Shown here: in pieces, positions 56,932 through 64,000 of the stretch
Numbering within the stretch: the stretch's first letter is position 1
Layout of the letters: each line of letters opens with the position of its first letter
NCBI GenBank assembly: GCA_903813345.2
Contig: CAIIXF020000009.1
Coordinates: 12,910,347-12,974,346, forward strand
Reading direction: 5' to 3'
Origin: Owenia fusiformis
Lineage: Eukaryota > Annelida > Polychaeta > Sabellida > Oweniidae
DNA length: 64,000 nucleotides
Notes under the pieces: model-generated
What the model was told of the DNA's origin: nothing
The model's database searches: none
Seen by the model: the letters and a program-made list of their open reading frames with translations, nothing else
Translations under genes and position numbers: made by a program

Positions 56932-59900
56932 ATGAATTTACGAACTTCACTTGTGTTAGCTGGAAGATTTGCCACTAAAATCTCCGCTCAACAAAAGATC
57001 TGTGCCGCATTTGCATCAAAGAAAACATTCCAGCTACAGCGTGAGGTCTCTCCTTTGGTCACATTTTCAAGATCTTTACTATCTACTGACGTATTCAACT
57101 CAGCTGTAAGTAATCTCCTTTGAGGCCCTGGACTTTCTGTTTGTTCAGTCCGTTTTAGTTTTATTTTCGTCAAAACCCAAGAGATAAGCCTAAGGAAGTA
57201 ATCAAAAGTCTACTCTGCTGTAATATATAGAAAAATATATTCATATTGTACTCAAAGGACAGATAGCATTTTTGTGATCTTCATTGGAGTTGCATGTTAT
57301 TTTTTAGGAACACACAACTCATTCCTTTAGTTTTCATATTTCAGGTTGAAAAATTCAGCTTCCTAATATTTAAAAGTACAAACTACCTCACACAGTAATG
57401 CTTGTAATGCCACATATTATATCAGCACAAGCAATCAAAGATACAAATGTCATTCGTGTATGATGTGACTGTATTTTTCCATATGATACAGCAGATTCTC
57501 TGGTTACTGTGACCATGAATGTCTTCAGTTTAATACAAAAGATAATATCTCCTAGCTTTTTTTCATTTACAACTGCATACATTTCAGCAAACTGACAATA
57601 CTGACACTGAGGATAGCACAATGAATCATAACTTCGGTAACAAAGATGCACCAGAAATGGATGAGGGCCATGTTATACGGATCCGAGGTCTGCCATGGTC
57701 TGCTACCCCAGAAGAAGTGTACAATTTTATGAAAGGTATACCAAAACTGAAATAATCAAACCCCAATCATCTATCCAATGCCTGTTAGCGAACTACAAAA
57801 TATAAAAGTGGCAGAGTTATTCATACTGCTCATCTGTGTCACAGAAACAATGTTGAAACTGTACTTAAAATTCACAAAACTTTCTAATGAAATCTACTCA
57901 CTATAATTCTTTTTTCAGAATGCAATATCCCAGACGGCAAGAATGGGGTCCATTTGACATTAAATCGTGATGGCAGAGCAAGTGGTGAAGCATATATTGA
58001 ACTTGCTAGTGAAGAAGACATGAAGACTGCATTGACCAAAAACAAGGAACACATGGGCAGAAGATACATTGAAGGTACACACTTTGAATATGAATAAGGG
58101 CTGTAAATGCAATCATCTCCCCATGTCACTTTTACCGAAGGGCCCAGTTAGCATCCTGCACTCCAACTCCTGATTTTCAAAATGAGCGAAGTACAAGCGC
58201 TGATTTTTTCAGACTTGCAAAATTGCACGCAGTTGAAAATATTTTGGGGGAGGACACTGATATATCTAACAAAACTCAATTTATCTAAAATAGTCATGAC
58301 ATATCTAGCGTAATGATATAATATTATAAATGATAATAATATAATGTGACAATTCGAAAATATAACTTAAAATGAAAATTTTCCATTTAAGTATTTCGCT
58401 CCAAACGCAGTGAAATGGAGTGGGTCGTCAAAAGAAGTGGCCAAGGTGCTAATGTAGGATCTAGTGATGCAGTTGTAAGACTCCGGGGACTACCATTTGG
58501 TTGTACCAAGGAAGAAATTGCCCACTTTTTCTCAGGTATGTATTATGTGAAGAAGATTCTATTTGGTGCAAGTTTTAAAAGATCATAAGTGAACATTAAA
58601 GGGCTTTACACATTGTCAAGTATTTCATTTTTCAAGTGTTTTATACCATTTTTGTCCCATGATTGCAATGATACAAGTCGTTTAACTGCATTGATATTAA
58701 TGATATCATTTTCGATATTGTCACATTTGTTTATTAACAGAGAGGTTTATCACAACAGGTTATGGCTAAAACGCATCTGCAACGACATCTCATTTGAAAT
58801 GCTACACATAATTTTGGTGAATGCGTCACGATTTTAGATACCTCGATCTATAGACTTTGTGGGAAACCTCTCTATAGCCTGTTCATTGAGTCAGTGAAAT
58901 CACTAACTATAAGTGATATCATACCCATACATCTGATTAATTTATAAAACGAATACTAAAAGGTTTAAAATAATTTTAAATAAAAAAGTCATGGAATAAA
59001 TCGTAATATCAATTGATTTTCCTTGGTTGCATTGATAAAATCAATTGATATCACAACGCATAATATTGTTACAGTTAATCCTGCTACATTCTGGACTGAC
59101 TTTACATTTTAAAATTTTATCTGCCCATTTTTAACCAAATTGAAATAAACCCATGGGAACTTGAATTGTTTATGATTTTCATTATATTACATGACTACAA
59201 TTTTTCCATATTTGTAAGCACGAGAACTGAAATTCTCAGAAGCAGAACATGTTACTTTAAATGTTGTATGTTTATGGTGAAAATGGCGGGCGGGCGGCTA
59301 GCCAGTAAAATTTCAATGTACAACTCAAAGTATAACCATTAATCTCCATATGCAGTCGATCTGTATATGTTACTTTGATTTGTACTGTACACATGTTCTG
59401 ATTTTCTGGGTTGGTAGGGTTGGAGATTGCACCAAATGGGATCACCATAGTACAAGATCGGCCAGGGAAGAGCACGGGGAATGCATATGTTCAGTTTACA
59501 TCGCCACAATTAGCCGAGCAGTCGCTCAGCAAACACAAGGAGCAAATTGGGCACAGGTGGGAGGCTGGGCCCCTTAGGGTCTTAACAATTACAATTTTAC
59601 AAAACTGAAACTCCAGATCTTTCCTCACTATTGGGCGGCCCTATGGTTACCAATTACCATGGTAACTTGTAGTGGGGTTGTCTGGGCCCCGGTGGCAAGA
59701 GGAAGGGCATATGTAACTAGAGGTAGGGCCCTTGTGGCAAGAGGTAGGGCCCTGGTGGCAAGAGGTAGGGCATATGTGACTAGAGGTAGGGCCCTGGTGG
59801 TGAGAGGTAGGGCCCCATATCGAGGAGGAAGGCCAGGAGTGCCTTAGGGTAGGGTCCCAAGCCACCCATATACATAAGGTCATTTGGTGGGTATTGTATT

Positions 59901-62900
59901 CATAATTTATAATAGTAATATATATTCATATTTTTTTATCATAAAAGGTTCACAGTTATTCACAGTTATGCATCCCTCTGGAGTGTCCAATGATGATAAC
60001 ATCTAAAGTTGATGATAATGAAAAACAAAACTTACACTCTAATTTTTTACTGAGGACATCATTCCTAATGCATAACATCAAAATATATTAACCGTTCTTA
60101 TCTTCATCTCTGAAATATTATTAATGATTTTGGAGAAACTGGGCGAAATGCAAAGAAAAAATAATGAATCTGAGGTTAGTATTCAAAACCACTTTGAAGC
60201 CCATGATGGAGATATTTTAATCTTCAGTTAATATACTCATTATATGTGACGTGTGCATCCAAAGTTAATTTTATACCATGGCCTTTTTGCTGAAACTGGT
60301 GAATACTATGGGTATAAATGTTTGGTACTATTTCAAGTAATATGAGTTCTCTCATGTCTTCTCAATATATTGCGAATTCATTCTCATACTTTGCAAACAT
60401 GCCCTAGAGTTTTACCTCGTTTTTTGTTGTTTGCCAGTCTCAGCTCTGAGGGAGGGGTGTAAAAGGGGGGTAAGTGATACAATTTTGAACTGTTTACCAT
60501 TATTAAGTCAGCACTACATTTCTACACAACAAGTATTTGTTACATTTTAATGAAATCATCATAGTAAAGTTCAAATGTGAATCGGAGAATGTACAAGTTT
60601 GTAATCACTAGGATATTTTTCAGTTGAGACTACAGTATGCTAAGAAAGTTTTGCTCATTTGTTGAATTTTATGTTTGGCGAGACATTCCTGATACCTTGT
60701 AGTTTTTTTTTACTTGAGGGTAGTGGTAAACAGTAATGTGTTGATAAGATAAATAATACATAAACTGTTCTACATAAACTGTTACATACTTTTGTACTTG
60801 TATAATTTGTAAGCCAAAGTATAACAACGAGGGAATGGGAGATGGGGGGTAAGTGGTTATTGAGTATATAATTTATGCAAGATTTATTACAGGTATGCTT
60901 AACAAAACGGTTTTGTACTGGGAGGTTTTAAATACAGTGTTTATCCAAAATGAAATATGTGTAACTCCCAATGGACCACAGGGACCGAGGGAGACACTTA
61001 TTTCTAGAGGGATGAACCCATTATTCAAACCAACCATACATAGCCATCGTATCCCATACCTAAGGTCAAACACAAAATAATCCATTCACTCCATGAATAT
61101 TACCATGGGCTTTCAAGAGATTGTTGGAACCCCGTGATATTATACTGTATATATCATTCTATTTTCACCTGAACCTGAATAGGTATGGGATACATTGATT
61201 CATCTAAATTCATGTTTTCTAACTTATACTAAATGCATAACTGGGTTGTTCATATTCTTCATAATTTGTGATAAAGTACATGTACTATCATTACTATAAT
61301 CTCAAGCTTGATAACAATGAATATCATATTTTCCATTGATTAGACATATTCCTTGTGATTCATTCATTTTCATAACCTGGAACTGAAAATAAATCTAAAA
61401 CCTGAAACTAAAAATTATATTGGACTGAACGGATAATACGTTTCAGTTCAAGAATGTTCACTTATTTTTTTAAAAAACCATGGCATTAAGAAAAACTCAT
61501 TTCTTCTTGTCATTTATTTACTTGTGCTATTTTACATCAGTGTCTTACTTTCACTTTGTAGGTACATTGAGATCTTCAAAAGCAGTCTGAATGAAGCCAG
61601 GGCAGCCATGGGCCTTCCAAGACAAGGTGGCTTTGGTGGAATGGGTGGCCGTGGAGGATTCGGTGGTGGAATGGGCATGGGACGGCCCGGACCATATGAT
61701 CGCGGAGATCGATTTGGAGGCGGCGGTGGTGGCATGGGAATGGGTGGAAATATGAGAATGGGTCGTGGCGGTGGACGCAACCTCAAAGGTATGTTAAAAA
61801 GAAAAATTAAATGGTTGTCTCATTCATCAAAATATTAATGATGGAATTACATGAAATATAGGTGGATTATATGAAAGAAGCTAAATCCAAGTTTGATTTG
61901 ATTAAAATTTCTCCTTCAATTTGTGACCAGTTTTGTTTAGAGTCCATTGTCCTCTATATACATGACATGTACATGTTGAGTAAAGCCTCTAACTCTAGCT
62001 TCTTTGAAGGTTATAAGACATTTATTTCTTGAATGTAGGTTTCTATGATGACTATGACGAGTATGGCGATGGTGGTCAGGGAGGATTTGGAGGTGGCATG
62101 AGACGAGGAAGAGGTAGGTGGCATCTTTAAAATAAGGGGTCTATTCTCGTTTATTAATATGTATCGACTCAATTCACTTTTAAAAACTGTCCCTTGATAA
62201 ACTATTGGCTATGATGACAACCTTGCCCTCTATGATAACTGTGATTAGAGAAACTCATAATATACGCTAATCTGAGCCAATAGTTTTTTTTTGTTTAAGT
62301 AAACTGCCAATAGTGAATTTTTATTAAAATTTTGTGCATGGTTTTTGGTGTTCGGCGGTCGGTGTCTGTAACAAATGGCAGGTGGTCACATTTTGCATGT
62401 TCATTAATGCCATCTTCAGTTTTATATGACAAATTATCATTTTAATGTGGATGGGTATATAAGTACAGTTTCTTAATCATTGAACCCTATTCTAACCTGA
62501 AAATTGTGTGCTTAAAAATAACAAGTATTTAGACTGGAGAAATTTTTATTTCGCTGCACACATTAGATGAGAATATGAATCATTTGACTTTGGATATTTC
62601 CTACCATAATCTATTCAATGTGCAACTAGCTTAGAGTATACAAATTGCTTGGTTATAATCATTTGACTATTTGAAATAAATGTAACAAAATTGAATGTGT
62701 TTTTTTTTATTAAAATGAACAAAACAAAATTGAAAAATTTGTTTTTAGGTATGGGTCGTGGAGGACGTGGTGGCTTTGGACGTAATGATGGGGGAGATAT
62801 GCAAGAGTACATCAGCACAACTGGACATTGCATCCACATGAGAGGTCTACCATTTGCAGCCATTGAACAAGACATTATAGATGTAAGATTGCACTCACGT

Positions 62901-63933
62901 ATTGTGAGAACATTTTTTTTTATTTCTTGCAGTTCACAGAATGAGAGATTTTACGAAATATCCTTGACATTTTATTGTATTCAGAATAGCTTGTGTCGAA
63001 AATGCATCATTGTATAGGAAAGATTAACACTATTAACCCTAAAATGATACTTGACAATTTTCTTACGATTTGCATTTATTATATCTCTTCTCCATATTTC
63101 GTTGTTTTTTGAGTGGGTATACTCATCAGCAAGCACAAGTGAAATTTTGCGAGTACTAGTTTATAGAATGACAGTACGATAAGTGTCTATTTCTCTTGCA
63201 GTTTTTCTCACCAATGCAACCAGTTAATGTTTGTCTGAAATATTTGGATGATGGCACTGGAAGAGCCTCGGGAGAATGTGATGTTGATTTCGCCACTCAT
63301 GAAGATGCTAAAGATGCCATGAAAAAAGATAAAGCTATGATGGGTATGTACTTTGAGAATCACAGCTCAGTTTTAGTAAAGTGTTAAGTGTTGCAAAGTA
63401 AGGTTACTTATGAAATGGAAGGAATTTTTTATAAGAGAATACTAATGCTACATTTTGATCATCTCAAGTCCTTTATGAAATATTGATTGAAGATAATTAT
63501 ATTAAAATATATGTTAATCTGAGTTACTATTTTTTTTATTGCAAGTGCAACCATTTCAAAATGCATCATAAATGCCTTAATAATGACATTAAACAAATTG
63601 TATACTGTTATTTCAGAACACCGATACATTGAACTGTTCCTGAAGTCCCAGCCTAGCTCAGGCCGAGGAGGGGGTGGTGGTGGGGGCATGAACCCAAACT
63701 TTGGAAACACCCAAGGTATGTTGAAGTTACTCATTTGTATCACACTCACACTCACACTATTCTCTACAATTTACAATTTTAGTATTTTACAGCATTAAAT
63801 ATACAATGTTGTTATCTTTAATCTAGATTTCTCAAAAAGCAGCATCTTGTAATATTCACTGATATTTTAGGATTAGGTGGTGGTGGTGGTTTTGGAAGTG
63901 GTGGCGGAATGAACTCCAATTTTGGCAACCAAG
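56932..63933 (+). CDS. HNRNPH-like: hnRNP H/F family RNA-binding protein with presequence-like N terminus, 3' end outside window
   Basis: Eleven coding exons: 56932-57105, 57588-57735, 57919-58074, 58392-58535, 59418-59556, 61562-61788, 62039-62113, 62749-62882, 63202-63343, 63617-63715 and 63871-63933. All are in phase, giving 500 residues so far; a donor GTAAGC follows. Three quasi-RRMs: about 86-162 ([16 protein letters not shown]), 185-259 ([16 protein letters not shown]) and 381-454 ([16 protein letters not shown]). A glycine/Met/Arg-rich spacer with the hnRNP H hallmark RPGPYDR separates the second and third, and a Gly-rich tail follows. qRRMs bind G-tracts and regulate splicing and polyadenylation. 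Residues 1-52 ([18 protein letters not shown]..., many R/K/S/A, almost no acid) look like a mitochondrial targeting sequence, as in GRSF1, the mitochondrial relative. A start at M70 in exon 2 would omit it. Confidence 0.95.
57213..57494. repeat. Diverged palindromic element related to 51483-51871
   Basis: CTGCTGTAATATATAGAAAA on the left and the inverse TTTTTCCATATGATACAGCAG on the right pair imperfectly. The right arm shares ATACAAATGTCATTCGTGTA with the MOB1 intron element. It spans hnRNP H intron 1. Confidence 0.6.
59686..59830 (+). repeat. 18-bp-type minisatellite in hnRNP H intron, open in one frame
   Basis: About eight imperfect units of GTGGCAAGAGGTAGGGCC or its ATATGTAACTAGAGGTAG variant. 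The frame 59659-59847 reads repeated VARGRA and VTRGRA. It lies between the exons for qRRM2 and the Gly-rich spacer. Confidence 0.85.
59848..61561. other. Remainder of hnRNP H intron, nothing recognised
   Basis: AT-rich intronic sequence up to the acceptor TTTGTAG at 61555-61561. Short open frames on both strands lack coding character. Confidence 0.5.
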
Positions 63934-64000
63934 GTAAGCAAACCCCAGATCCCGCAGAGTTTTGCTTCTGAAGTCTGAAGACTTCCCTATAGGGACAGAA

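Overview
The window is animal nuclear DNA. Genes are split into many short exons by GT-AG introns, the non-coding DNA is AT-rich and packed with small DNA transposons, and the recognisable proteins are metazoan families (TPPP, PDZ-LIM/ALP, MOB1, hnRNP H/F, a Mab-21/cGAS-like nucleotidyltransferase). Intron sizes, repeat load and strong conservation of MOB1 and hnRNP H suit an invertebrate, perhaps a deuterostome or lophotrochozoan. I cannot name the species from sequence alone. Exon boundaries were read by hand from splice sites and phase; every junction given for the four spliced genes keeps the reading frame. Layout: (1) 0-14.7 kb holds one clear exon, the first coding exon of a TPPP/p25-alpha gene (+), then about 12 kb of repeats. 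(2) 14.7-16.0 kb is a compact two-coding-exon gene (-) for a 193-residue unfamiliar protein, possibly beta-trefoil. (3) 16.0-21.5 kb is transposon debris and the second copy of an interspersed duplication also seen at 7.7-9.6 kb. (4) 21.5-36.7 kb is a complete eight-exon PDZ-LIM gene (-; 428 aa, PDZ + Zasp-like motif + one LIM). Its 7.7 kb first intron hosts, on the other strand, an intronless cGAS/Mab-21-like gene broken into two overlapping frames. (5) 36.8-44 kb is intergenic, with a 2.6 kb inverted-repeat element that itself carries a 0.9 kb insertion. (6) 44.0-56.4 kb is a complete MOB1 gene (-; 216 aa, four exons, first coding exon only 14 nt). (7) 56.9 kb to the right edge is an hnRNP H/F gene (+) with three quasi-RRMs and glycine-rich spacers. 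It starts 511 bp from MOB1 in divergent orientation and runs off the window.  The genes do not form a pathway: MOB1 is a Hippo/NDR kinase co-activator, the PDZ-LIM protein is an actin/Z-disc adaptor, hnRNP H is a G-tract RNA-binding splicing factor, TPPP binds tubulin. The most unusual items are the nested nucleotidyltransferase with its split frame, the orphan 193-aa gene, an hnRNP H homologue whose first coding exon looks like a mitochondrial presequence, two elements with CAC-type ends and exact 5-bp target duplications, and a cluster of GTCACGTGAC palindromes beside the nested gene.
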